Translations under genes and position numbers: made by a program | Assembly: GCA_002440745.1 (NCBI GenBank) | Contig: DJVB01000026.1 | Location: 1 to 64,000 of the forward strand | Origin: Bacteroidales bacterium UBA6267 | Lineage (GTDB): Bacteria; Bacteroidota; Bacteroidia; Bacteroidales; UBA1556 | DNA: 64,000 bases | Direction: 5' to 3' | In this document: piece after piece, positions 6,894 to 16,104 of the stretch | Numbering within the stretch: the first letter of the stretch is position 1 | Layout: the number at the start of each line of letters is the position of its first letter | The notes under the pieces: generated by a model | The model's input: the letters and a program-made list of their open reading frames with translations, nothing else | What the model was told of the DNA's origin: nothing | The model's database searches: none

Positions 6894-8681
6894 ATGTCTA
6901 AATTAATTAGTTTAAAGATAGATGGCCAACAGGTAGAAGTTGAAGAAGGAACCACCATACTTGAGGCCGCACGAAAAATAAATGTAAATATTCCTACACT
7001 TTGCCATCACGAAGACCTTTGTGTTGCAGGCAATTGCCGCGTTTGTGTAGTCGAAGTGAACGGTCGCGAACGCCTTGAGGCTTCCTGCTGCACTCCGGCT
7101 CCAGAAGGTATGGAAATATGGACTAATACCGCTAAAGTACGCAATGCACGTTCGGAAATTGTTTCTCTCTTAGTGAGTGAGCATAATACCCAATGTACCA
7201 CCTGTTACCGTAATACTAACTGCGAATTGCAAGATTTGGCAGCAGAATATAATGTGGACGGAAACCGCTACCTCAGCGTTTTGAAACCCGGTTTGAAAGT
7301 GGACACCAGTTCTTGGTCCATCGAAAAAGATGACAGCAAATGTATCCGTTGCCAACGTTGCGTGCGCACTTGTCGCGAATTACAGCATGTGAATGCGCTT
7401 ACAGCCGCTTGCAAAGGTCAGGATATGAAAATATCTACTTTCCTCGATTTGCCATTCAACGAAGTAGTTTGTACCAATTGTGGTCAGTGCGTAAATCGCT
7501 GTCCCACAGGAGCTCTCACCGAGCGTAGATATTTCAACCAAGTTTGGGAAGCCATTGGCGATCCTAAAAAACATGTGGTGATGAATACCGCTCCATCGGT
7601 GCGTGTGGCTCTTGGCGAAATGTTGGGCTATGAAATTGGTACACGTGTCACTGGAAAAATGGTAACGGCAATGCGCAAAATGGGTGTAGATTCTGTTTTA
7701 GATACCGACTTTACCGCTGACCTTACCATTATAGAAGAAGGTAATGAGCTTCTCCAACGCTTGAAGAAAGTTCTTGTGGAAAAAGATAGTTCCGTCAAAT
7801 TACCTATGATTACTTCTTGTTCACCTGGTTGGGTGAAATTCATCGAACACATGTTCCCAAATCATCTTGGTCACCTTTCCACCTGCAAATCACCGCAGCA
7901 AATGTTCGGTACTTTGTCGAAAACCTATTATGCTGAACAGAAAGGTATTGATCCTAAGGATATTGTAAGTATAGCCATCATGCCTTGTGCTGCTAAAAAA
8001 TACGAAGCAAACCGTCCTGAGATGAGTGATAGTGGCTACCGCGATATTGATGCAGGTCTTACAACTCGCGAATTTGGTTTAATGATTAAGCAAGCAGGCT
8101 TAGACTTCAAAAACTTGCCTGATACCGAATTCGACAGCATTATGGGCGAATCAACAGGAGCTGCCGTAATTTTCGGTGCTACCGGTGGTGTTATGGAGGC
8201 TGCTTTGCGTACGGCTTATGCTGTTGTAACCGGTCGTCCTGTACCATTTGAAAATTTAAATATTACTGCTGTCCGTGGTACTGATGGCATTCGTGAAGCG
8301 AGCATAAAAGTTGAAGGTTGCTTACCTGAATGGAATTTCCTTGAAGGTGCTACTCTCAATGTGGCTGTTGCTCACGGTTTGAAAAACGCACGTATTATCA
8401 TGGACGAAATTGCTGCAGGCACATCAAAATATCACTTCATTGAGGTGATGGCTTGCCCGGGTGGTTGTATTGGTGGCGGTGGTCAGCCTATCCCAACCAA
8501 TGCCGAAATTCGTGCAAAACGTACCCAAGCAATCTATGAGGAAGACATGGGCAAACCAATCCGTATGTCGCATGAGAATCCGGAAATTGTGAAGATTTAT
8601 GAAGAGTACTTGCAAGAGCCACTTGGACATAAATCGCATAAACTCCTGCACACTCATTATACTCCGAGAAACCGATATTAA
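6894..8681 (+). CDS. hydA: [FeFe]-hydrogenase catalytic subunit HydA
   Basis: A 595-residue catalytic subunit for reversible proton reduction. Domains in order: plant-type [2Fe-2S] site (about C37, C48, C51, C65); His-Cys3 [4Fe-4S] site (H97, C101, C104, C110); two [4Fe-4S] ferredoxin motifs (CIRCQRCVRTC and CTNCGQCVNRCP); the H-cluster domain with L1 TSCSPGW (307-313), L2 MPCAAKK (363-369) and L3 EVMACPGGC (517-525); and a small-subunit-like tail ending in HTHYTPR. All H-cluster Cys ligands (C309, C365, C521, C525) are present. The residue after C309 is Ser where clostridial enzymes have the proton-relay Cys. It follows hydB by 44 bases and ends before a strong hairpin. Confidence 0.95.
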   Translation: MSKLISLKIDGQQVEVEEGTTILEAARKINVNIPTLCHHEDLCVAGNCRVCVVEVNGRERLEASCCTPAPEGMEIWTNTAKVRNARSEIVSLLVSEHNTQCTTCYRNTNCELQDLAAEYNVDGNRYLSVLKPGLKVDTSSWSIEKDDSKCIRCQRCVRTCRELQHVNALTAACKGQDMKISTFLDLPFNEVVCTNCGQCVNRCPTGALTERRYFNQVWEAIGDPKKHVVMNTAPSVRVALGEMLGYEIGTRVTGKMVTAMRKMGVDSVLDTDFTADLTIIEEGNELLQRLKKVLVEKDSSVKLPMITSCSPGWVKFIEHMFPNHLGHLSTCKSPQQMFGTLSKTYYAEQKGIDPKDIVSIAIMPCAAKKYEANRPEMSDSGYRDIDAGLTTREFGLMIKQAGLDFKNLPDTEFDSIMGESTGAAVIFGATGGVMEAALRTAYAVVTGRPVPFENLNITAVRGTDGIREASIKVEGCLPEWNFLEGATLNVAVAHGLKNARIIMDEIAAGTSKYHFIEVMACPGGCIGGGGQPIPTNAEIRAKRTQAIYEEDMGKPIRMSHENPEIVKIYEEYLQEPLGHKSHKLLHTHYTPRNRY

Positions 8682-8696
8682 TCATATTTTTTGTAT

Positions 8697-8739
8697 CACT
8701 TGGGAAGTTAGTTTTGCTTCTAACTTCCCGAGTGTTTTT
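8697..8739 (+). terminator. Strong hairpin terminator between hydA and the maturation genes
   Basis: CACTTGGGAAGTTAG (8697-8711) pairs with CTAACTTCCCGAGTG (8720-8734) over 15 bp with one G-U, an eight-base loop and a following T run. It would end or attenuate the structural-gene transcript before the regulator, hydG and hydF. Confidence 0.75.
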
Positions 8740-8780
8740 AACTCTTGAAAAGTTCGTTCACTGATCCGGTAGTTTAGCTT

Positions 8781-9068
8781 ATGGAAAAGAATGTTAGAAT
8801 AGCAGCGGCTGTGATTACAGTCGAAAAAAGTAGTAATAGTATTACAAGGGTAAACAATATCCTTAGCGATTTCGCTGATGCGATTTTAGCCCGTCAGGGG
8901 CTATCTCTCCCGCACCATCATTTCAATATTATCACCGTCATTCTTGAAACTGAAGCTAATACAATCAACTCCTTTGCCGGTAAAATCGGCAGGATTCCGG
9001 ATGTGGACATAAAAGTATTAATGCACAAAAGTTTTAAGAAAGATGAAATTCAATCCACAGAATTATAA
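8781..9068 (+). CDS. TM1266-type putative iron-only hydrogenase system regulator
   Basis: A 95-residue protein resembling the small ACT-like/NikR-C-like family known from Thermotoga TM1266 and repeatedly found beside [FeFe]-hydrogenase maturases. Its sequence (RIAAAVITVEK, then an ILSDFADAILARQGL helix and a FNIITVILE strand) suggests a ferredoxin-like fold of the kind that binds ligands or metals; no DNA-binding motif is seen. It overlaps hydG by 26 bases, a strong sign of one transcript and translational coupling. The regulatory role is a family label, not shown experimentally as far as I know. Confidence 0.75.
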   Translation: MEKNVRIAAAVITVEKSSNSITRVNNILSDFADAILARQGLSLPHHHFNIITVILETEANTINSFAGKIGRIPDVDIKVLMHKSFKKDEIQSTEL

Positions 9069-10470
9069 GCTTCCGGATGTTCCTCGTCAGCCTTTTATCG
9101 ACGAACAGGAAATTCTGGATTTTATCAATAACGCCAATCCAACCAAAGAACGGGTTAGACAAGTGATAAAAAAAGCCGTTGACAAAAACCGCCTCAGTCT
9201 CGAAGAAACAGCCGTTCTTGTCAATGCAAACGACCCCGAGTTAATTGAAGAAATAAAACAGGGTGCTCGCCAATTGAAGGAAAAGGTTTATGGCAATCGC
9301 ATTGTTCTATTTGCTCCCTTGTATATCGGCAACAAATGCGCAAATGATTGCAAATATTGCGGTTTCCGTGCGAGTAATAAAGATGCCATTCGCCAAACCT
9401 TAACAGATTATCAGATTGTTAAAGAAATTGAGGCTCTTGAAGATAACGGACAGAAAAGATTGATTTTGGTATATGGAGAACATCGGGAATATGACGCTGA
9501 CTATATCGCTCACACGGTCAATCTTGCTTATAGTGTTAAGAAAGGCAATGGCGAAATTCGACGTGTAAACATCAATGCGGCTCCTCTTTCGGATGAAGGA
9601 TTCAAGAAAGTGAAGGATGCCGGAATAGGTACTTATCAGATTTTTCAGGAAACCTATCATAAACCAACCTACGAACGCTACCATCCTTCAGGAAAAAAGG
9701 CAGACTACGACTATCGCCTCACTTCTCTCGATAGAGCACAAGATCAGGGACTTGACGATGTCGGAATAGGTGCTTTGTTTGGTCTATACGATTGGCGATT
9801 TGAGGTTTTGGCATTAGTACGTCATACCAATCATTTAGAGGCTTGTTATAATGTTGGTCCTCATACTATTAGCTTTCCCCGAATCCAAAATGCCAGTAAT
9901 TTAGATATCGACGACAACTACTTAGTTTCGGATGCTGATTTTGCCCGATTGATAGCTATTCTTCGCTTGGCTGTTCCTTATACCGGAATGATTCTCACGG
10001 CTCGCGAATCGGCGCATATTCGGAATGAAGTAATCCATTTTGGGGTTTCTCAAATCGATGGTGGAACTAAGTTAGAATTAGGTAGTTATTCCATGAATCT
10101 AAACCAAAAACAGGATTTAAATAAAGAACAGTTTAAGGTTAATGACGACCGTTCTTTGAACGAAATTATTGATGAATTGCTGAAGGATAATATGATTCCT
10201 TCCTTTTGCACGGCTTGCTATCGCTTAGGCCGGACAGGTGAGCATTTTATGGAATTCTCGGTTCCGGGATTTATCAAGACTAAATGTACTCCAAACGCCA
10301 TTCTAACCTTAGCAGAATATGTGTTAGATTATGCTCCTGATGATACTGCTAAACGTGCTTGGGAAGTGATTGACAAGAATTTAGAACTTATGGACGATCC
10401 GAAAATGAAAGAATCGTTGGAGAAACGATTGCAAAAGCTTCGTGATGGTCAAAGGGATTTATATTATTAA
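9043..10470 (+). CDS. hydG: Radical SAM tyrosine lyase HydG, H-cluster maturase
   Basis: HydG cleaves tyrosine by radical SAM chemistry and makes the CO and cyanide ligands of the H-cluster as an Fe(CO)(CN) synthon. The 475-residue protein has the radical SAM motif C99-x3-C103-x2-C106 with Y105, and the C-terminal auxiliary cluster site FCTACYRLGRTG (C389, C392) followed by C415 in KTKCTPNA; these tail features separate HydG from ThiH. It starts inside the upstream regulator gene and is followed by hydF after 12 bases. Confidence 0.95.
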   Translation: MKFNPQNYKLPDVPRQPFIDEQEILDFINNANPTKERVRQVIKKAVDKNRLSLEETAVLVNANDPELIEEIKQGARQLKEKVYGNRIVLFAPLYIGNKCANDCKYCGFRASNKDAIRQTLTDYQIVKEIEALEDNGQKRLILVYGEHREYDADYIAHTVNLAYSVKKGNGEIRRVNINAAPLSDEGFKKVKDAGIGTYQIFQETYHKPTYERYHPSGKKADYDYRLTSLDRAQDQGLDDVGIGALFGLYDWRFEVLALVRHTNHLEACYNVGPHTISFPRIQNASNLDIDDNYLVSDADFARLIAILRLAVPYTGMILTARESAHIRNEVIHFGVSQIDGGTKLELGSYSMNLNQKQDLNKEQFKVNDDRSLNEIIDELLKDNMIPSFCTACYRLGRTGEHFMEFSVPGFIKTKCTPNAILTLAEYVLDYAPDDTAKRAWEVIDKNLELMDDPKMKESLEKRLQKLRDGQRDLYY

Positions 10471-10482
10471 ACCAATTTTACG

Positions 10483-11676
10483 ATGAAAGGAAAAGACCAG
10501 AAACCACATATTGGCATTTTTGGAAGGCGAAATAATGGCAAAAGCTCGCTCATAAACGCTCTCACAGGTCAAGATGTGGCCATAGTTTCGGAACACGCCG
10601 GCACCACTACCGATCCGGTGAAAAAATCGATAGAGATTTTTGGAATTGGCCCGGCAATCATTACCGATACTGCCGGAATTGACGATATCGGTGAGTTGGG
10701 AAAACTCAGAGTGGAAAAAAGTCTTTCGGTAATTCCAAATATGGACATGGCCATTTTATTGGCGGCACGCAATCTTTGGGGCGACCCGGAAGAGAAACTT
10801 ATGCAAGCCCTTAACGACTACGATGTTCCTTTTCTGATAGTTTATGGTCAATCAGATATTGAGAAAATTTCCACAGAAACTATTCAGAAAATTAAAGATC
10901 ATTATCAAGGCGAAATTGTCGAATATAGTTTCTTTGATAAAGAAAGTTTAAACAAGGTGATTTCGGCTCTTGTAGCCATTCGTCCTGAAAATAAGTTTCA
11001 GAAATCTAATCTTTTTGGCGGAATAATTAAGCCAAAAGATATAGTGCTATTGATAAACCCAATCGACACTGAAGCTCCAGACGGTAGAATGATTTTGCCG
11101 CAGGTAATGGCTTGGCGCGACATAATGGATCAGGATGCCTTGATGATTTCGGTTAAGGAGACAGAAATTGAAGATTTTCTGAAATTAGGTATTGAACCCG
11201 CACTAACGGTTACGGATTCTCAGGTTTTTGAGCTTGTGGCTAAAACGATTCCTAAGCATTGGAAACTTACCAGTTTCAGCATTGTGTTTGCGCGTTATCG
11301 TGGCAGTTTTGATGATTATATTGCCGGAACACCATATATCGACAAGCTGCAGGATGGCGATCGGGTTTTGCTTCTCGAAAGTTGTACGCATCAAGTCAGT
11401 TGCGATGATATTGGCCGACATAAATTGCCGCGTTGGTTGACTAATTTTACCGGTAAAAAATTGGAGTTTGATTTTGCCGCCGGGCTTTCAACATATCCGA
11501 AACCTATTGAGGATTACGCGCTTGTGATTCAATGTGGTGGCTGTGTTGTGACAGCAAAGCAATTGAATAGCCGCTTGAAACCCGCTGTGAAGAAGCATGT
11601 TCCGGTTTCAAATTATGGCCTTGCCATAGCTTGGATGAATGGTATTTTTGACCGCGTTGTTGAACCGTTTGTTTAA
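10483..11676 (+). CDS. hydF: [FeFe]-hydrogenase maturation GTPase HydF
   Basis: HydF is the scaffold on which the diiron subcluster is assembled before delivery to HydA. The 397 residues show an N-terminal TrmE-like GTPase (GRRNNGKSS P-loop about 14-22, switch TT near 47, DTAG G3), a middle dimerisation region, and a C-terminal cluster-binding domain with C301-T-H303 and C351-G-G-C354. The residue before C351 is Gln350, whereas many HydF proteins have His there (HCGGC). It is the last gene of the maturation group. No hydE follows or precedes anywhere in the window. Confidence 0.93.
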   Translation: MKGKDQKPHIGIFGRRNNGKSSLINALTGQDVAIVSEHAGTTTDPVKKSIEIFGIGPAIITDTAGIDDIGELGKLRVEKSLSVIPNMDMAILLAARNLWGDPEEKLMQALNDYDVPFLIVYGQSDIEKISTETIQKIKDHYQGEIVEYSFFDKESLNKVISALVAIRPENKFQKSNLFGGIIKPKDIVLLINPIDTEAPDGRMILPQVMAWRDIMDQDALMISVKETEIEDFLKLGIEPALTVTDSQVFELVAKTIPKHWKLTSFSIVFARYRGSFDDYIAGTPYIDKLQDGDRVLLLESCTHQVSCDDIGRHKLPRWLTNFTGKKLEFDFAAGLSTYPKPIEDYALVIQCGGCVVTAKQLNSRLKPAVKKHVPVSNYGLAIAWMNGIFDRVVEPFV

Positions 11677-11841
11677 GTATCCTTTATTTTCCGGTCCGTC
11701 TTGCATTGCTGTTGAGTCCCTTTGCAGTCTTGGAGAATTTAGGTGGATTTAAATGTCAAAAATAATTTCCTTTTTTTCTTCATTTTTAAGTGGAAGGTAT
11801 TATTTTTGCTTAGACGGCACTTTTTGTTTAAAACTTACATT

Positions 11842-12864
11842 ATGAATAAAACAACATCCTTCTTGTTTCGATTTTTCTCATTTTTTGTTTTTTCCTCCTT
11901 ATTATTTTTCCACAGTTGTAAAGAATCTACCAATGAATCAGTGCTTTACACCAGCGGTGGAAAAACAAGCGAAATTTTAGTTGTAATCAGCGATGAGCTT
12001 TGGAAGTCGCAGGTAGGTGATACAATCACTTCGGTGCTTGGCGAAGTGAAACCGTGGCTTGCACAAGAGGAGCCTTGGTTCGACCTTTTTGTGATTAAGC
12101 ATGAAGCGTTTGCGGATGTATATCAAAAATATCGTAATGTGCTGATTGTAAAGATTAATTCAACTGTTGAAGAAAATTTAGTCAAAGCGCGAAAGGATGT
12201 TTTTGCAAAACCGCAAACAATCATCGACATAAAGGCTAAATCGAAGGAGGATTTTTATAAAATGTTTGATGAACGAAAGGTGCAAATCGGGCAGCTTTTT
12301 CACGAAAATGAATTGGAACGGATTGCCAGTGCGTATCGAGGTTTGGAAGTTGACAGCATCACAACAATTCAGCAAAATAAGTTTGGGTTTTCTATGATTA
12401 TGCCTCAAGGCTTTTTTATTGCAGCAAACAAGGCCGATTTTGCATGGATTCGAAAAGTAACTCCTGATATTGAGGAAGGATTTTTAATCTACACAAAGCC
12501 ATATAGCAAAACTGATGACTTCAATTTAAACACTATTTTAGCCTATCGCGATTCTATAACTAAGATTTATATTCCGGGGCCTTTAGATAGCACCTATATG
12601 AAAACTTCGGAGGTTTTTCCACATCATTTCGAGATTACTACTTTTAAAGGTAATTATGCTGCCCTAACCCGCTCATGGTGGGATATTTACCGTTATCCAA
12701 TGGGAGGACCCTTCATCAACTATACTTTTGTCGATACTCTTGCCTCACGCCTCATCACTATTGATGGTTATATTAAAGCTCCGAAAAAAACGAAACGCGA
12801 CTTATTGCTTCATTTAGAGGCAATTATGAGTACTTTTACTATGGAACAGGAAGGGAAGAATTAA
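11842..12864 (+). CDS. DUF4837 family lipoprotein
   Basis: Bacteroidota-specific lipoprotein of unknown role, about 340 residues from the ATG at 11842. A longer frame begins at 11743, but its extra 33 residues do not look like a leader and the later ATG gives a proper lipoprotein signal: a phenylalanine-rich hydrophobic stretch followed by the lipobox-like FFHSC, with the Cys near residue 26. The mature part (GGKTSEILVVISDELWKS and KPWLAQEEPWFDLF) is what I recognise as DUF4837. It is monocistronic here. Likely exported and attached to a membrane; no enzymatic motif is visible. Confidence 0.75.
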   Translation: MNKTTSFLFRFFSFFVFSSLLFFHSCKESTNESVLYTSGGKTSEILVVISDELWKSQVGDTITSVLGEVKPWLAQEEPWFDLFVIKHEAFADVYQKYRNVLIVKINSTVEENLVKARKDVFAKPQTIIDIKAKSKEDFYKMFDERKVQIGQLFHENELERIASAYRGLEVDSITTIQQNKFGFSMIMPQGFFIAANKADFAWIRKVTPDIEEGFLIYTKPYSKTDDFNLNTILAYRDSITKIYIPGPLDSTYMKTSEVFPHHFEITTFKGNYAALTRSWWDIYRYPMGGPFINYTFVDTLASRLITIDGYIKAPKKTKRDLLLHLEAIMSTFTMEQEGKN

Positions 12865-12915
12865 CTATTAATAGTAATCCTTAAGTTAAAGAGTTCTGAA
12901 TACTTATTGAGAAAG

Positions 12916-12973
12916 TATAACTATGAAAATATTAATAGTTAAACCTAATAAGCATTTATAACTATGAAAATAT
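12916..12973. repeat. Direct repeat of 17 bases in an intergenic gap
   Basis: TATAACTATGAAAATAT occurs at 12916-12932 and again at 12957-12973, a 41-base period, with related AAGTTAAA/TAGTTAAA words after each copy. No gene lies here; meaning unknown. Confidence 0.7.
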
Positions 12974-13064
12974 CATAAGTTAAAATGAGTGCTGTTACAG
13001 CAATTTCAGACAGAAAGAAAGTCGAATGGTTATCAAAACATTGTTTTAGTTGCGATACAAAAGA

Positions 13065-13116
13065 AAAACCTCCTTCGGTCGAAACTCAAATAATCGAGTA
13101 AGCCAAAGGAGGTTTT
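13065..13116 (-). terminator. Terminator hairpin of the malic enzyme gene
   Basis: AAAACCTCCTT (13065-13075) and AAGGAGGTTTT (13106-13116) form a perfect 11-bp stem. Read on the minus strand it is followed by a T-rich tract and lies 21 bases beyond the malic enzyme stop codon. Flanking A/T runs on both sides mean it may work in both directions. Confidence 0.7.
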
Positions 13117-13137
13117 GGATTATGGAAAAATCAGTTT

Positions 13138-15399
13138 CTATCTATTGGCATCAACCACAGCGATAGCTACCATGTTCACAATTTCGCGAACTGAACTACT
13201 CAGTTGTAAAACGTGGATAGGTTTGTTTAATCCCATTACAATAGGCCCAATTGCTTCAGCGTGACCAATTTCCTGCATCATTTTATACGCAATATTTCCT
13301 GAATCTAAGTTGGGGAATATCAATGTGTTTACATCACGGTTGCCGAGTTTTGAGAATGGATAACGTTCCATGCGGATGTCTTTGTTCAAAGCAAAATTGG
13401 TTTGCATTTCACCATCAATCATAATTTCAGGATATTCCTGATGAATACGAGCAACTGTTTTGCTAACTTTAACAGCACTGCATTGTTCGGCGCTGCCAAA
13501 ATTGGAATAAGAAACCATTGCCATTATCGGGTCAACTCCAAATTCTAAAACAGTTTTGTGGGTTAATTTCACGATGTCAACCAAATCATTTTCCGTTGGA
13601 TCGGTATTAATGGTAGTGTCAGCAAAGAAATAAGGTCCTTTTTTGGTGCTGATAATATACATACCTGCAATTTTGCCAATATCATCGCGCTTTTTGATTA
13701 TTTGCAATGCGGGACGCATCACTTCGGCATATTTAGTTTTCGAACCTGAAATCATTGCATCGGCTTTTCCGGTTTCCACCATTGCCACACCAAAATAGTT
13801 GCGATTAAACATCATTCGCTCAGCCTCATAAGGAGTTACTCCACGTCTTTGACGTTTTTCATACAATAGTTTTGCGTATTCCTTGCGGCTTTCGCGGCAC
13901 TCATCAGCAGTATTGTCGATAAGTTCTATTTCGGAAATATCTAAATTATTGTTTTTTGCTAATTCATTAATAATGTTTCTGTCACCGAGAAGAATTGGTG
14001 TTGCAATGCCTTCGTGCATAGCTTGAAGTGCGGCTTGTAGCACGTTGATGTCGTTGGCATCGCTGAACACAACCGTTTTTGGGCTATGTTTGGCTTTGGC
14101 ATAAATAGAACGCATGATAGATTGGTCGATGCCCATTCGTTGGCGAAGTTGAGCGCGATATTCATCCCAATTTTCGATTGGACGACGGGCAACTCCCGAC
14201 TCGATTGCTGCTTTAGCAACGGCAGGCGAAACGTATTCTATAAGTCTGGGGTCTAATGGTTTAGGAACGATATAATCTTTACCAAACGACATAGAAGTTT
14301 TATTATAGGCCTTTTGAACAGCGTCTGGCACAGGTTGTTTTACAAGGTCATAAAGCGCATAAACGGCAGCTTTTTTCATTTCTTCGTTGATGGCAGAAGC
14401 GTGAACGTCTAATGCTCCGCGGAAAATGAACGGAAATCCTAATACATTATTTATCTGGTTTGGATAATCGCTTCTTCCCGTAGCAAAAATCAAGTCGTCA
14501 CGAGTGGCCATTGCATCTTCGTAGCTGATTTCAGGGTCGGGGTTAGCCATTGCAAAGACAATGGGATTGGGTGCCATTGAAGCCAGCATTTCTTTCGACA
14601 TAGCTCCTTTTACAGAAAGCCCAAGGAATAAGTCGGCACCTTTGAGTGCATCTTCTAAAGTTTTTTTGTCGGTGTCAACGGCAAATTCTTTTTTGAACTC
14701 GTTTAAGTCGGTTCGGGAGGTGGATAAAACGCCGCGACTGTCGCACATGAGCACATTTTCGGGTTTAACACCTAAGGAAATGTAGAGACGTGTACAAGCG
14801 GAAGCCGAAGCACCGGCACCACTGACCACCATTTTTATTTCGTCAATTTTTTTACCGGACAGTTCCAAAGCCGATAGAAGACCGGCAGCAGAGATTATCG
14901 CTGTTCCGTGTTGGTCGTCGTGCATAACAGGTATGTCGAGTTCTTCTTTCAATCGGCGTTCGATGTCGAAACATTCAGGGGCTTTAATGTCTTCAAGATT
15001 GATACCTCCAAAGGTTACGGCAATGTTTTTGACGGTTTCAACAAAACGGTCAATGTCTTTTGTTTCGACCTCAATATCAAAAACATCCACGTCTGCAAAA
15101 ATTTTGAAAAGCAATCCTTTCCCTTCCATAACCGGTTTACCTGCGTCGGCTCCGATGTCACCTAAGCCTAAGACGGCGGTTCCATTTGATATCACCGCTA
15201 CTAAGTTACCTTTGTTGGTATATTTATAAACGTCTTCAGGCGTTTTTTCAATTTCCAAACAAGGATAGGCTACGCCTGGTGAATAGGCTAGCGATAAATC
15301 TCTTTGTGTGGAGTAAGGTTTTGTGGGAACCACTTCCACTTTGCCGGGCCTGCCTTTGGAATGATATTCTAAAGCATGTTGTTTCAACATTTTATCCAT
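13138..15399 (-). CDS. maeB: Malic enzyme with phosphotransacetylase-like C-terminal domain
   Basis: Oxidative decarboxylation of malate to pyruvate with reduction of NAD(P). The 753 residues match the length of MaeB-type enzymes. The N-terminal malic domain has SPGVAYPC, GTAVLGLGDIGADAGKPVMEG and the metal-site DDQHGTA; a Rossmann segment has GAGASASACTRL; from about residue 430 there is a phosphate acetyl/butyryl transferase-like domain that in known MaeB proteins is regulatory (acetyl-CoA sensing) rather than a transferase. The cofactor preference cannot be read with confidence. It is monocistronic, with a TAACTTTG element (15435-15442, minus strand) upstream that fits a -7 box. Confidence 0.93.
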   Translation of the reverse strand: MDKMLKQHALEYHSKGRPGKVEVVPTKPYSTQRDLSLAYSPGVAYPCLEIEKTPEDVYKYTNKGNLVAVISNGTAVLGLGDIGADAGKPVMEGKGLLFKIFADVDVFDIEVETKDIDRFVETVKNIAVTFGGINLEDIKAPECFDIERRLKEELDIPVMHDDQHGTAIISAAGLLSALELSGKKIDEIKMVVSGAGASASACTRLYISLGVKPENVLMCDSRGVLSTSRTDLNEFKKEFAVDTDKKTLEDALKGADLFLGLSVKGAMSKEMLASMAPNPIVFAMANPDPEISYEDAMATRDDLIFATGRSDYPNQINNVLGFPFIFRGALDVHASAINEEMKKAAVYALYDLVKQPVPDAVQKAYNKTSMSFGKDYIVPKPLDPRLIEYVSPAVAKAAIESGVARRPIENWDEYRAQLRQRMGIDQSIMRSIYAKAKHSPKTVVFSDANDINVLQAALQAMHEGIATPILLGDRNIINELAKNNNLDISEIELIDNTADECRESRKEYAKLLYEKRQRRGVTPYEAERMMFNRNYFGVAMVETGKADAMISGSKTKYAEVMRPALQIIKKRDDIGKIAGMYIISTKKGPYFFADTTINTDPTENDLVDIVKLTHKTVLEFGVDPIMAMVSYSNFGSAEQCSAVKVSKTVARIHQEYPEIMIDGEMQTNFALNKDIRMERYPFSKLGNRDVNTLIFPNLDSGNIAYKMMQEIGHAEAIGPIVMGLNKPIHVLQLSSSVREIVNMVAIAVVDANR

Positions 15400-15528
15400 A
15401 TTGATTTGATTTAGTTTAGGTTTGATTGTAGTCGCAAAGTTAGGTTATTTATAAATCGGTATTAAATCTTATTGATTATTTATTTCCGCTTTTAATTAAA
15501 CATTTCTCAATGAATCCAATAAATTTGG

Positions 15529-16080
15529 TCAAAGTTTTCGATTTGGGTTGGCTTTTAAAAAGGATTTCCAGCCTGAATGGTGTTGCCCGTCAGCAGAAAT
15601 ATTCTTTTGTAAATAATGACAGACCGCGGTTGCAACGGCATCTGTGGCGTCCAACATCTCATCCTCCGCTTTTAATCCGACCAAATATTCCAGCATTCCG
15701 GCCACTTGTTCTTTCGATGCAGCTCCATTTCCGGTCACTGCTTTCTTAATGCGCCGCGGCTCATATTCCATATATGGGATGTCGCGACTAAGGGCTGCTG
15801 CAATTGCAACTCCTTGAGCTCTACCGAGTTTGAGCATCGACTGAACATTCTTTCCAAAAAATTGTGCTTCAATAGCCATTTCGTCAGGATGGTACTCTTC
15901 TATGAGACTAAGAGTGCGTTTGAAAATTTTTTGAAGTTTTAGTGCATGATCGTCCAGTTTGTTTAATTTTACAACGCCAAGCGTAAGCAGTTGCAGACGG
16001 GTGCCTTCTACTTTTATCAGGCCATAACCCATAAAGTTTGTTCCCGGGTCGATGCCCATTATGATTCGCTCTGGTTTCAA
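15529..16080 (-). CDS. ruvC: Holliday junction resolvase RuvC
   Basis: Endonuclease that cuts Holliday junctions in recombination with RuvAB. The 183 residues show the RNase H-like active site: GIDPGT with D11, IEAQFFGKN with the conserved Glu near residue 71, and two acidic residues in the MLDATDA segment near 143-146. Length is typical. It is divergent from the flippase-like gene, with only about 24 bases between start codons. ruvA and ruvB are not in the window. Confidence 0.92.
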   Translation of the reverse strand: MKPERIIMGIDPGTNFMGYGLIKVEGTRLQLLTLGVVKLNKLDDHALKLQKIFKRTLSLIEEYHPDEMAIEAQFFGKNVQSMLKLGRAQGVAIAAALSRDIPYMEYEPRRIKKAVTGNGAASKEQVAGMLEYLVGLKAEDEMLDATDAVATAVCHYLQKNISADGQHHSGWKSFLKANPNRKL

Positions 16081-16104
16081 TATTTATTGTTTTTAAACCG
16101 GTTT

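Noticed and set aside
14933..15229. Plus-strand 98-codon frame antisense to the malic enzyme
   Set aside because: Shadow of a clear, full-length malic enzyme gene on the other strand.
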